A stretch of DNA of 6,744 nucleotides from the NCBI GenBank assembly GCA_029983675.1, contig JASBYY010000069.1, forward strand, positions 1-6,744, given 5' to 3'. The position numbers were made by a program, and so were the translations under genes. The notes below the pieces were generated by a model, which saw only the letters and a list, made by a program, of their open reading frames with translations, was not told the origin of the DNA and searched no databases. Below, in pieces: positions 1 through 6,646 of this stretch; the first letter of the stretch is position 1, and the number at the start of each line of letters is the position of its first letter. Source of the DNA: Bacteroidales bacterium (GTDB taxonomy: Bacteria > Bacteroidota > Bacteroidia > Bacteroidales > F082).

Positions 1-48
1 GTGGCGGCTGTTTCTTATAAAAATGAATTTAGGTATAAATACGGATAA
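1..48 (+). CDS. Possible 3' end of an upstream gene (partial, unidentified)
   Basis: Frame 1 is open from the first base and ends at a TAA at 46-48, giving the 15-residue tail VAAVSYKNEFRYKYG. Alternating polar and aromatic residues near the end would suit the last beta strand of an outer-membrane protein, but 15 residues cannot identify a family. The other two forward frames give less protein-like tails. The AT-rich inverted repeat that follows and overlaps it would fit the end of a transcription unit. It could equally be non-coding sequence. Confidence 0.3.
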   Translation: MAAVSYKNEFRYKYG

Positions 49-58
49 TCATTTTTTT
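19..58 (+). terminator. AT-rich inverted repeat with T-tract, possible terminator
   Basis: AAAAATGA at 19-26 is exactly complementary to TCATTTTT at 49-56, and the T run continues to 58. This makes an 8-bp stem with a 22-base loop that ends in seven T's. The arms are almost all A/T, so the hairpin would be weak. The left arm lies inside the possible 3' coding end and the right arm starts just after its stop. A terminator is the simplest reading, but the structure could be chance in AT-rich DNA. Confidence 0.25.
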
Positions 59-184
59 ATTTTTACGACGATAATTTCAACGGATTGAACAAAAATAGCG
101 GGGATTGTTATTCCTGCAAATGAGGAAAGACGGTTGGGGCGCAAAAAACACCAAAGAAAGCGGGGCGTTTTGTTCAAAAACCTG

Positions 185-192
185 TACTTTCG
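185..192 (+). promoter_or_regulatory. Putative -7 element of the histidine kinase promoter
   Basis: TACTTTCG resembles the Bacteroidota -7 consensus TAnnTTTG with one mismatch. It would start transcription near 197-199, about 30 bases before the ATG at 230. A TTTG at 169-172 lies only 12 bases upstream, which is too close to be a normal -33 element, so only the -7 half is supported. Its position argues for the ATG at 230 over the in-frame TTG at 134. Confidence 0.35.
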
Positions 193-229
193 CAAAAATA
201 TTTCTTCACTACAAACGTTTACTATTGTA

Positions 230-1744
230 ATGCAGAACTTATATACCCGGAAAAAACGCTGGAAAATCATTTTGGCGGTGGTGGCGCTGCTGATAGTGGC
301 CGCTTCGCTGTGGTACACCCACAACCTTGTGAAGTCGGTGGCGTTGCAGGAGACCAACCAAGTGAGGATGTGGGCGGAAGCCATGGAACAGCACGCCCTG
401 ATGATGAAATATACCGAAGAGTTTTTCGGCAAGGTCAGCGAGCAGGAAAAAATGCGGGTCAAGCTGCTGTCGATGGCCTACCGACGTGTGAATGACATCT
501 CGAACAACGAAAACACCGCCATCTATCTCGAAATCATCCATAGCAATATCAGCATCCCTCTTGTGCTCACCGACGACAAGAAGAATATCCTCAGTTTCAC
601 CAATCTTCCGGAGTCACAGCAGGGCAAGAAAAAGTTTGATGCCGAAATGCAGCAGGCTTATTCCAAGTTCCCTCCCATTCGTATCAACCTTGGCTTTGAC
701 AAGGTGCAATGGCTTTACTACAACGAGTCGCTTATCTATACCGAACTTAAAGCCGTCCTTGAAGAGATGTTCGACAATTTTATGGACGACATCACTTTCA
801 ACTCGGTGGGCGCCCCCGTCATCATCATGAATGAAGACCAAACCCGCATCATCCGTTACGGCAATCTCGATTCGGTGCTCATGCAGAACGGCGATTATGT
901 GGAGCGCCAGTTGGAAATCATGCGCGATGAAAACCAGCCACTCGAAATCGAGTTTATGGACATGGGCAAGGCCTTTATCTTTTACCGAACGAGCGACTTG
1001 ATCCATCAAATGCGTTATTATCCTATCATTCAGATATTTATTGTGGCGTTGTTTCTTCTCATCGCTTATCTGCTTTTCAGCTACGCACGCCGTTCGGAGC
1101 AAAACCAAGTGTGGGCGGGCATGGCCAAGGAGACGGCCCACCAGCTCGGCACGCCGCTTTCGTCGCTCATGGGCTGGGTGGAGCTGATGAAAATGCAGGA
1201 AGAGCCTTTTGTGGGAACGGCGGAGATGGAGAAAGATATCGAACGGCTGCAAATCGTCGCCGACCGTTTTTCGAAAATCGGTTCCGTGCCCACGATGGAA
1301 CCCACCGATATCAATGCCTTGGTGCGCGACACGATGGATTACCTGCAAAAGCGTTTCTCGAAAAAAATCAACTTTGAAGTCAATTTGCCCAAAGGCAGCA
1401 TGATGGTTCCGCTTACGCCTTCGCTGTTTCGGTGGGTGTTGGAAAACCTCACAAAGAATGCCGTGGATGCCATGGGTGACCACGGTTCTATCCGCCTCGA
1501 TTTGACGGAAGAAGGTGACCATGTTGTCATCGACTTGAGCGATACGGGGAAAGGCATCCCGAAATCGAAGCTGAAGCAGGTGTTCAATCCCGGCTACACC
1601 AGTAAAAAGCGGGGCTGGGGACTTGGGCTTTCGCTCGCGAAACGCATCATCGAGGAGTACCATAAGGGCCGGATTTTCGTCAAGTCGTCCGTTGTCAACC
1701 AAGGCACCACTTTCCGTATCCTGCTGAAAAAGGAAAACCGATGA
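230..1744 (+). CDS. Membrane-bound sensor histidine kinase, HAMP-less
   Basis: This is a 504-aa inner-membrane sensor kinase that should autophosphorylate on a histidine and pass the phosphate to a response regulator. A short basic N-terminus is followed by a membrane segment at about 12-30, an extracytoplasmic region at about 31-264, and a second membrane segment at about 265-285. The catalytic core starts almost at once, with no room for a HAMP domain. The H-box is AHQLGTPLSSL with His304, the N-box has LTKNAVDAM (Asn410), the G1 box is DTGKGIP (438-444) and the G2 box is GWGLGLSLA (462-470), so the HATPase_c fold looks complete and active. The sensor region matches no domain I recognise. 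The reading frame extends upstream to a TTG at 134, but a probable promoter inside that extension favours the ATG at 230. No response regulator lies nearby, so its partner and signal are unknown. Confidence 0.93.
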   Translation: MQNLYTRKKRWKIILAVVALLIVAASLWYTHNLVKSVALQETNQVRMWAEAMEQHALMMKYTEEFFGKVSEQEKMRVKLLSMAYRRVNDISNNENTAIYLEIIHSNISIPLVLTDDKKNILSFTNLPESQQGKKKFDAEMQQAYSKFPPIRINLGFDKVQWLYYNESLIYTELKAVLEEMFDNFMDDITFNSVGAPVIIMNEDQTRIIRYGNLDSVLMQNGDYVERQLEIMRDENQPLEIEFMDMGKAFIFYRTSDLIHQMRYYPIIQIFIVALFLLIAYLLFSYARRSEQNQVWAGMAKETAHQLGTPLSSLMGWVELMKMQEEPFVGTAEMEKDIERLQIVADRFSKIGSVPTMEPTDINALVRDTMDYLQKRFSKKINFEVNLPKGSMMVPLTPSLFRWVLENLTKNAVDAMGDHGSIRLDLTEEGDHVVIDLSDTGKGIPKSKLKQVFNPGYTSKKRGWGLGLSLAKRIIEEYHKGRIFVKSSVVNQGTTFRILLKKENR

Positions 1745-1872
1745 TTACCATGCCGCCGGATAATGAATGTGATGGTTTTGCATCGTTTTTTAGGAAAGAA
1801 AAGCGCAACCTAACCAAACAAATACTATCTTTGGGCGTGTTTTGTTATACAATATTGTTTTCTGTAACTTAA
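1741..1872 (+). CDS. Small 43-codon reading frame overlapping the kinase stop (doubtful)
   Basis: An ATG at 1741 overlaps the kinase TGA as ATGA, an arrangement typical of translationally coupled genes. The frame stays open for 43 codons to a TAA at 1870-1872. The peptide starts MITMPPDNECDG, has a basic stretch (FRKEKRNLTK) and ends with a hydrophobic stretch (ILSLGVFCYTILFSV) long enough for a short membrane helix. Against it, the frame runs through the probable purC promoter at 1826-1833, the base composition becomes AT-rich like non-coding DNA, and I recognise no homolog. Chance is the more likely explanation. Confidence 0.15.
   Translation: MITMPPDNECDGFASFFRKEKRNLTKQILSLGVFCYTILFSVT
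1826..1833 (+). promoter_or_regulatory. Putative -7 promoter element for purC
   Basis: TATCTTTG is an exact match to the Bacteroidota -7 consensus TAnnTTTG. Transcription would start near 1838-1840, leaving an AT-rich leader of roughly 65 bases before the purC ATG at 1903. No TTG or TTTG lies at the usual distance upstream, so the -33 half is missing or degenerate. I saw no purine riboswitch or convincing operator in the leader. Confidence 0.5.
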
Positions 1873-1902
1873 TGATAAATAACAATTTAATAGAATAAAA
1901 AG

Positions 1903-2847
1903 ATGAAAGCACTTACACGAACCGACTTCAATTTCCCCGGACAAACCAAGGTCTATTATGGTAAAGTCCGCGATGTCTATTTCATCAACAATGAATATTT
2001 GGTCATGGTGGCTACCGACCGCATCTCGGCCTTCGATGTGATCCTTCCCAAGGGAATACCTTACAAAGGACAGGTGCTCAACCAGATAGCATCCATGTTT
2101 TTGGATGCCACAGCCGACATCGTCCCGAACTGGAAGCTCGCCACGCCCGACCCCATGGTCACGGTGGGAAAACTCTGCAAGCCATTCCCGATAGAGATGA
2201 TCATCAGAGGATACCTCACAGGCAGTTCATGGCGCACCTACAAGGGCGGCCAGCATACGATTTGCGGCGTTCGGATTCCCGACGGTATGCGTGAGCATGA
2301 ACGTTTTGCCGAACCCATCATCACGCCTACCACCAAGGCCGACGAGGGACATGACGAGGACATCTCGCGTGAGGAAATCATCGCCCAAAACCTGATTAGC
2401 GAGAGCGACTATGTGCAGATTGAGGCCATCACCCGCAAACTCTTCCGGCGCGGAAGTGAAATCGCCGCACGTCACGGTTTGATTCTTGTCGATACGAAAT
2501 ACGAGTTCGGTAAGATCGGCGACCAGATTTACCTGATGGATGAAATCCATACGCCCGATTCGTCGCGTTATTTCATCGCAGATGAGTACGAAACACGTTT
2601 TGCCAAAGGCGAGCCTCAGATACAGCTCTCGAAGGAGTTTGTGCGTGAATGGCTGATGGCCAATGGTTTTCAGGGCAAAGAAGGACAGCAGGTCCCCGAA
2701 ATGACACCTGAATACGTGAACAGCGTTTCGGAACGTTATATCGAGCTTTACGAAAAGGTCACCGGACAATCGTTTGCCAAAGCCGCCGATTCCGAAGACC
2801 TGGCACGCCGCATAGAAGGCAATGTCATGGCATTCCTTAAAAAATAA
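1903..2847 (+). CDS. purC: Phosphoribosylaminoimidazole-succinocarboxamide synthase (SAICAR synthetase)
   Basis: This cytoplasmic enzyme joins L-aspartate to carboxyaminoimidazole ribonucleotide (CAIR) using ATP, giving SAICAR in de novo purine synthesis. The 314-aa protein carries the family's motifs in order: GKVRDVY (20-26) at the nucleotide-binding N-terminus, DRISAFD (39-45), IEMIIRGYLTGSSW (97-110, SAICAR synthetase signature 1), ITPTTKADEGHDED (140-153), LILVDTKYEFG (193-203, signature 2) and MDEIHTPDSSR (212-222). It is longer than the roughly 240-aa PurC of E. coli or B. subtilis and closer in size to yeast Ade1. The extra length lies mainly in internal insertions and the C-terminal helical part. 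The ATG is preceded by the A-rich stretch AATAAAAAG, the usual Bacteroidota start context. No other purine gene lies beside it. It appears intact. Confidence 0.97.
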   Translation: MKALTRTDFNFPGQTKVYYGKVRDVYFINNEYLVMVATDRISAFDVILPKGIPYKGQVLNQIASMFLDATADIVPNWKLATPDPMVTVGKLCKPFPIEMIIRGYLTGSSWRTYKGGQHTICGVRIPDGMREHERFAEPIITPTTKADEGHDEDISREEIIAQNLISESDYVQIEAITRKLFRRGSEIAARHGLILVDTKYEFGKIGDQIYLMDEIHTPDSSRYFIADEYETRFAKGEPQIQLSKEFVREWLMANGFQGKEGQQVPEMTPEYVNSVSERYIELYEKVTGQSFAKAADSEDLARRIEGNVMAFLKK

Positions 2848-2880
2848 ACTGTTGGCAGTATGTCAGCAAGGAGATAGGAT

Positions 2881-2900
2881 GGCGTTTGCCGCCCTTTTTT
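2881..2900 (+). terminator. Weak intrinsic terminator after purC
   Basis: GGCG at 2881-2884 pairs with CGCC at 2890-2893 around a five-base loop, and one C is followed by six T's at 2895-2900. The stem is only 4 bp but fully G/C. It begins 33 bases after the purC stop and just before the recG promoter, where a purC terminator is expected. The short stem keeps confidence moderate. Confidence 0.4.
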
Positions 2901-2905
2901 CGTGA

Positions 2906-2932
2906 TTTGAAACTGTAAAAAAGTTATCTTTG
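2906..2932 (+). promoter_or_regulatory. Putative promoter for recG
   Basis: TATCTTTG at 2925-2932 matches the Bacteroidota -7 consensus exactly. TTTG at 2906-2909 is a candidate -33 element, with a 15-base gap that is slightly shorter than usual for this class. The predicted start near 2937-2939 leaves an untranslated leader of only about 11-13 bases before the ATG at 2950. Confidence 0.5.
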
Positions 2933-2949
2933 CAGCAAGAAAGACCGCA

Positions 2950-5055
2950 ATGGAAGTCAATCTGCTGCATACGAGAATAGAATACCTGAAAGGCGTTGGC
3001 ACACGTCGTGCCGAGCTGCTGCACAAGGAACTGAATGTCTATACCTACCAAGACATGCTCAACAGGTTCCCGTTTCGGTATATCGACAAAAGCAAGATTC
3101 ACAAGGTGTCGCAGGTGAACGACGACATGGTCTATTACCAGCTGATAGGCACCATTTCCGATCTAAAGTCCATCGGCGCACCCCGCGCTACACGTGTCAC
3201 GGGACGTTTCACCGACGATACGGGCAGCATAGAACTGGTTTGGTTCAAAGGGTTGAAGTGGATCAAGACGAGTTTCAAGCCCGGCGTCCGCTATGTGTTG
3301 TTCGGAAAGGCATCGGAGTTCAACCACCGTTATAACTTTGTGCATCCCGAAATCGAAGAATACAATCCCGACGACCCGTTGATCGGCGAAGGATTGCAAG
3401 GGGTGTATCTCACCACCGAAAAGATGAAGAACAACGGTTTGGGAACGCGGCAGATTGCCAAGATGCAGAAACTCATATTGCAACAGATGTTCGACATCAT
3501 CCCCGAAGTGCTGCCTTCATCCGTTATCCGTCAAGAGAACCTGATAGCACGTCGCTATGCCTATTATCAGATTCATCTCCCGTCGAACAATATCGAAATC
3601 CAACAGGCCACCCGCAGGTTGAAGTTCGAGGAGCATTTCTTTTTGCAGTTGAAATTGCTACGGGCCAAAAAACGACGTGAAAACACCGTCAAGAGCCACG
3701 TTTTTGGTGTGGTGGGCGATTACTTCAATAGGTTTTACAACGATTACCTGCCTTTCCCGCTTACCAACGCTCAGAAACGTGTGATTCGGGAGATCCGCCG
3801 CGACTTGGGGTCGGGACACCAGATGAACCGCTTGCTGCAAGGCGATGTGGGAAGTGGGAAGACCATCGTGGCCCTCATGGTGATGCTGCTGGCATTGGAC
3901 AATGGCTTTCAGGCTTGCCTGATGGCTCCTACCGAAATCCTCGCCACACAGCACTATGCTACGCTTAAGGAGCAGTTAAAGGATATGCCGGTGCGGTTGG
4001 CTCTTCTGACCGGATCGACAAAAACCACCGAACGGCGCGTGATCCACCACGGCTTGAAAGATGGCAGCCTTCAGATTTTAGTAGGAACCCATGCCTTGAT
4101 AGAAAAAGGCGTGGTCTTCAATAATTTAGGATTGGCCATTATCGACGAACAGCATCGTTTCGGCGTGGAGCAACGAGCCAAGTTTTGGGAAAAGACTGAG
4201 GTGCCGCCCCATACCCTTGTCATGACAGCCACGCCCATACCGCGCACCCTTGCCATGACACAGTACGGTGAATTGGATGTGTCGAAAATAGACGAGCTGC
4301 CGCCGGGGCGCAAGCCGGTCAAAACGGTACATGTCTATCAGGACGACCGCTATCGTCTCATGCTGTTCATGAAGCACCAGATTGAGCTGGGAAGGCAGGT
4401 TTATGTCGTTTATCCGTTGATTAAGGAGTCGGAGAAAACCGATATGATTGCCTTGCAGGAAGGTTATGAAGCGTTGCTGCGCGATTTTCCCGAGCCGCAA
4501 TATCGCATTTGTGTCTGTCACGGACAGTTGAAACCCGAAGACAAGGATTTCGAGATGCAGCGTTTCATCGACCGCGACGCACAGATCATGGTGGCCACCA
4601 CGGTGATCGAAGTCGGGGTTAATGTGCCCAACGCCAGCGTGATGATCATTGAAAATGCCAATCGTTTCGGATTGTCACAACTGCATCAGTTGCGTGGACG
4701 TGTAGGACGCGGTGCCGACCAGTCGTATTGTATTCTTGTCACCGACCACAAGATGACTGACGACGGTCGCATTCGCATGAAAACCATGTGCAGCACCAAC
4801 GACGGCTTCGAGATTGCAGAAGTCGATCTCGAGTTGCGCGGTCCTGGAGAGACCGGAGGCACGCGGCAGTCGGGGCAGGTGGCCATGCTCATTGGCGACC
4901 TTCAGAAGGACGGCGAACTGATTCAGCATACCCGCGCCGTTGCTTCTGATCTTTTGGACGAGGATCCTTATCTTATCAAGCCCGAAAACAGGCTATTGCA
5001 CGAACACTATAAGGAACTGTTTGCCCAGACTTTCGACTGGAGCCAGATTGGTTGA
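2950..5055 (+). CDS. recG: ATP-dependent DNA helicase RecG
   Basis: RecG is a superfamily 2 double-strand DNA translocase that reverses stalled replication forks and processes Holliday junctions, R-loops and D-loops. The 701-aa protein has full family length. An N-terminal helix-hairpin-helix-like stretch (LKGVGTRRAELL, 13-24) leads into the OB-fold wedge domain (about 60-135), which binds branched DNA. The motor domains follow: Walker A GDVGSGKT (298-305), motif Ia APTEILATQHY (326-336), GTHALIE (379-385), Walker B as DEQH (399-402), motif III TATPIPRTLAMTQ (426-438), motif V ATTVIEVGVNVP (549-560) and motif VI QLRGRVGRG (580-588). The C-terminal TRG motif LRGPGETGGTRQSG (629-642), which couples ATP hydrolysis to translocation, is present. 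No key residue is missing. It seems to be transcribed alone and converges on rfaE2, with 70 bp between the stop codons. Confidence 0.97.
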   Translation: MEVNLLHTRIEYLKGVGTRRAELLHKELNVYTYQDMLNRFPFRYIDKSKIHKVSQVNDDMVYYQLIGTISDLKSIGAPRATRVTGRFTDDTGSIELVWFKGLKWIKTSFKPGVRYVLFGKASEFNHRYNFVHPEIEEYNPDDPLIGEGLQGVYLTTEKMKNNGLGTRQIAKMQKLILQQMFDIIPEVLPSSVIRQENLIARRYAYYQIHLPSNNIEIQQATRRLKFEEHFFLQLKLLRAKKRRENTVKSHVFGVVGDYFNRFYNDYLPFPLTNAQKRVIREIRRDLGSGHQMNRLLQGDVGSGKTIVALMVMLLALDNGFQACLMAPTEILATQHYATLKEQLKDMPVRLALLTGSTKTTERRVIHHGLKDGSLQILVGTHALIEKGVVFNNLGLAIIDEQHRFGVEQRAKFWEKTEVPPHTLVMTATPIPRTLAMTQYGELDVSKIDELPPGRKPVKTVHVYQDDRYRLMLFMKHQIELGRQVYVVYPLIKESEKTDMIALQEGYEALLRDFPEPQYRICVCHGQLKPEDKDFEMQRFIDRDAQIMVATTVIEVGVNVPNASVMIIENANRFGLSQLHQLRGRVGRGADQSYCILVTDHKMTDDGRIRMKTMCSTNDGFEIAEVDLELRGPGETGGTRQSGQVAMLIGDLQKDGELIQHTRAVASDLLDEDPYLIKPENRLLHEHYKELFAQTFDWSQIG

Positions 5056-5125
5056 AGCTACGGTGTGGAAAATATTGCAATTAACTTATTTACAGTAAGG
5101 TAATTGATTGTAAGAGAAAAGATTA

Positions 5126-5614
5126 CTATGATTTTGCTTTTCCGATAATATCCGTTGTGGAATAACCTGGAACGAGATCGATGGTGACGACACGGCCACC
5201 TTTAGCAGTAACGATGTCGTATCCTGCAATCTCTTCGGGTTTGTAGTCTTTGCCTTTTACCAACACATCAGGTTGCACATGTTTGATAAGCTCGTAAGGC
5301 GTGTCATCATCAAACAGCACCACGGCATCCACAAAGTCAAGGGCAGCCAGCAGCAGTGCGCGCGCGTTTTCATCGTTGATAGGACGGTTTTCTCCTTTCA
5401 GGCGTTTTACGGAAGCGTCAGTGTTTAGTCCAATGCAAAGCACATCGCCCAAATCGGCAACTTGTGCCAGGTATTCCACATGACCACGGTGCACGATGTC
5501 AAAACAACCATTGGTGAAGACCAACGACTTGCCTTCACTGCGCCATTTTTCAAGCATGGCATTCAGCGTTTTTCCCGGAATGATCTTATTCTTGATCCGA
5601 CTTAGCGTGTCCAT
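5126..5614 (-). CDS. rfaE2: D-glycero-beta-D-manno-heptose 1-phosphate adenylyltransferase (stand-alone RfaE2/HldE C-domain)
   Basis: This cytoplasmic nucleotidyltransferase should join AMP from ATP to heptose 1-phosphate, giving ADP-heptose, the activated sugar for lipopolysaccharide core and other surface glycans. The 162-aa protein matches the C-terminal half of E. coli HldE throughout: FTNGCFDIVHRGHVEYL (33-49) with the catalytic HxGH motif (HRGH, 42-45), NTDASVKRLKGENRPIN (64-80), LVKGKDYKPEEIAG (118-131) and the ATP-binding GYSTTDII (150-157). The sugar-kinase half (RfaE1) is absent and must be encoded elsewhere, as in other organisms with split genes. The frame extends upstream to 5743, but that part is unlike the family and lies inside gtrA, so I chose the ATG at 5614. 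It still overlaps the gtrA end by 29 bp, suggesting translational coupling. Related CMP- or ADP-transferring enzymes share the fold, but the specific motifs favour heptose. Confidence 0.9.
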   Translation of the reverse strand: MDTLSRIKNKIIPGKTLNAMLEKWRSEGKSLVFTNGCFDIVHRGHVEYLAQVADLGDVLCIGLNTDASVKRLKGENRPINDENARALLLAALDFVDAVVLFDDDTPYELIKHVQPDVLVKGKDYKPEEIAGYDIVTAKGGRVVTIDLVPGYSTTDIIGKAKS

Positions 5615-6110
5615 GGATATTGCTTTCGAAAGAGAAGTACTTATTGAGGAAATAGCTTGCCAGTGCACAGAAGAAAGACAAGATGATATAGGAGACGGTG
5701 GGCCAGATACCAAGCACTTCGACAAACAGCTTTTGGCCGCCATAGAGTAATGCGATATTGAAAAGATTGACCAACAGGTAGCGCCGGATTTGCACCCTGC
5801 CTTTTAAGGGAGACTCCGAGAAACTGATGTTGCGAGCCAGCCAGAAACCGGTCAGAAACGTGATGGGCCATTGCAAGGTGAGTGTTGCCGTGTGTGAGGA
5901 GATCATCGTGGAACCGATATGGAGAGGCTCTTGATGCAAGATGTAGTGGTAAATCAAGTAATAGACGACCCAGCCCATAACGACATTCATGGCTCCTGTA
6001 AAGCCATAGCGGAAAAACTCAAGGCTGAATAACCTGCGGAAAGGCGGGTAGAAAAAGTCGATAAACGACCATAACACATGCTGTATCTTTGTTTCGAATG
6101 GTCCTTTCAT
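5586..6110 (-). CDS. GtrA-like four-helix membrane protein
   Basis: This 174-aa inner-membrane protein belongs to the GtrA-like family. Family members have been linked to moving undecaprenyl-phosphate-linked sugars across the membrane for glycan modification, though many have unknown substrates. Four hydrophobic segments are visible at about 34-58, 73-92, 110-130 and 136-157. The family's N-terminal pattern is present in FFRYGFTGAMNVVMGW (32-47) and its end pattern in YFLNKYFSFES (153-163). A 30-residue cytoplasmic lead with FIDFFYPPFRRLF precedes the first helix, as I recall for other Bacteroidales members. The ATG at 6110 was chosen because an upstream extension to 6164 crosses the predicted promoter. 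The gene overlaps rfaE2 by 29 bp, which suggests a shared role in envelope glycan assembly. That link is inferred from position only. Confidence 0.87.
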   Translation of the reverse strand: MKGPFETKIQHVLWSFIDFFYPPFRRLFSLEFFRYGFTGAMNVVMGWVVYYLIYHYILHQEPLHIGSTMISSHTATLTLQWPITFLTGFWLARNISFSESPLKGRVQIRRYLLVNLFNIALLYGGQKLFVEVLGIWPTVSYIILSFFCALASYFLNKYFSFESNIHGHAKSDQE

Positions 6111-6137
6111 GGCGTTTCGTTGCCTTGTATGGGAGTG

Positions 6138-6165
6138 CAAAAATAGGAAATATCGGCTTTGCAAA
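6138..6165 (-). promoter_or_regulatory. Putative promoter for the gtrA-like/rfaE2 pair
   Basis: Read leftward, TATTTTTG (plus-strand positions 6145-6138) matches the -7 consensus TAnnTTTG exactly. TTTG (6165-6162) precedes it with a 16-base gap, close to the normal spacing for the -33 element. Transcription would begin near 6132, about 20 bases before the ATG at 6110. It separates the pair from the exported-protein gene upstream. Confidence 0.5.
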
Positions 6166-6220
6166 ATGTGTCAAAGCATTATTTCTTTACAAATAGTTGT
6201 CGCTGTTTGTCATGGAGTGC

Positions 6221-6646
6221 CTATTTGGGAAATCTGCCTGGCTCTTTCTTCTTCGTGGAATCCTTGAGCGACTCGACCCATCCTTCAAAAAATGGCGACA
6301 CGCTTTTGTACAAATTCTGTGCGCCTTTCACCACCTGATGTGCGCCGGCTTTGGTGGCAAAACCGACGTATTCGCCGCGTAACCGCGTGAAATCCGACTT
6401 TTCGTCACGGTTGAGGTCGTCTTTTATGTCACGGTACTCGTTGACCATGACGGTGTATTCGTCAAAAGAATACGACCAGTCGTCATTGGTAAATTCAAGA
6501 TAGGCATCTCGCGTTTTGTCGATGAACTGCCGCGCCCTTTGTAGGAAAGTATGGCTTTGTCCGCTTTGAAAATCAATGCGGTGTCCTTGACAAAATGCAA
6601 CGGTGCTTGCTGTGGCCAGCATGATCAAAATGAGTATTTTTTTCAT
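6221..6646 (-). CDS. Small exported protein of unknown function
   Basis: This 141-aa protein starts MKKILILIMLATASTVAFCQG, a clear Sec signal peptide with a basic start and a hydrophobic core at about 4-18. The cysteine at 19 sits where a lipoprotein cysteine might, but the preceding VAF is not a good lipobox, so a periplasmic or surface-exposed protein cleaved by signal peptidase I seems likelier. The mature part is charged and probably helical, with the aromatic and acidic stretch FTNDDWSYSFDEYTVMVNEY (52-71), another charged run (DIKDDLNRDEKSDFTRLRGEY, about 73-93) and a lysine-rich tail. It resembles small exported Bacteroidota proteins with a W-D-Y-rich helical core, but I cannot name a family. 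No -7 consensus is visible upstream, although TTGACTAAATAACC lies about 50-65 bases before the start on this strand. It is separated from gtrA by 110 bp with its own promoter, so it is probably an independent gene. Confidence 0.75.
   Translation of the reverse strand: MKKILILIMLATASTVAFCQGHRIDFQSGQSHTFLQRARQFIDKTRDAYLEFTNDDWSYSFDEYTVMVNEYRDIKDDLNRDEKSDFTRLRGEYVGFATKAGAHQVVKGAQNLYKSVSPFFEGWVESLKDSTKKKEPGRFPK

Noticed and set aside
90..97. CAAAAATA, which reads as a -7 element (TATTTTTG) on the minus strand, with a second copy at 193-200.
   Set aside because: No minus-strand gene in this region is credible, and the motif is easily met by chance in AT-rich DNA.
134..229. N-terminal extension of the histidine kinase from a TTG at 134.
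   Set aside because: It would place the probable -7 element at 185-192 inside the coding sequence and would add 32 basic residues before a normal short N-terminus. The ATG at 230 gives a typical sensor-kinase start.
614..1702. A 362-codon open frame on the minus strand opposite the histidine kinase.
   Set aside because: The plus strand encodes a kinase with every expected motif across the same bases. The antisense product is rich in His, Arg and Phe with no recognisable domain, typical of a codon-bias shadow.
1817..1846. Inverted repeat AACAAA / TTTGTT flanking the purC -7 element as a possible operator.
   Set aside because: Six low-complexity pairs in an AT-rich region are expected by chance, and the sequence does not resemble a purine repressor site.
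2227..2769. A 180-codon open frame on the minus strand opposite purC.
   Set aside because: It lies wholly within purC, whose protein matches its family end to end. The antisense product resembles nothing.
5090..5113. Inverted repeat TTACA / TGTAA between recG and rfaE2 as a possible bidirectional terminator.
   Set aside because: It has only five A/T-rich pairs with a 14-base loop and no adjoining T-tract, too weak to call.
5615..5743. N-terminal extension of rfaE2 to an ATG at 5743.
   Set aside because: The extra 43 residues are Ser-rich, unlike the family, and overlap the gtrA-like coding sequence in another frame. The family's usual N-terminus fits the ATG at 5614.
6189..6210. Inverted repeat ACAAA / TTTGT downstream of the exported-protein gene as a possible terminator.
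   Set aside because: It is a five-pair A/T-rich stem with no T-tract in the direction of transcription.
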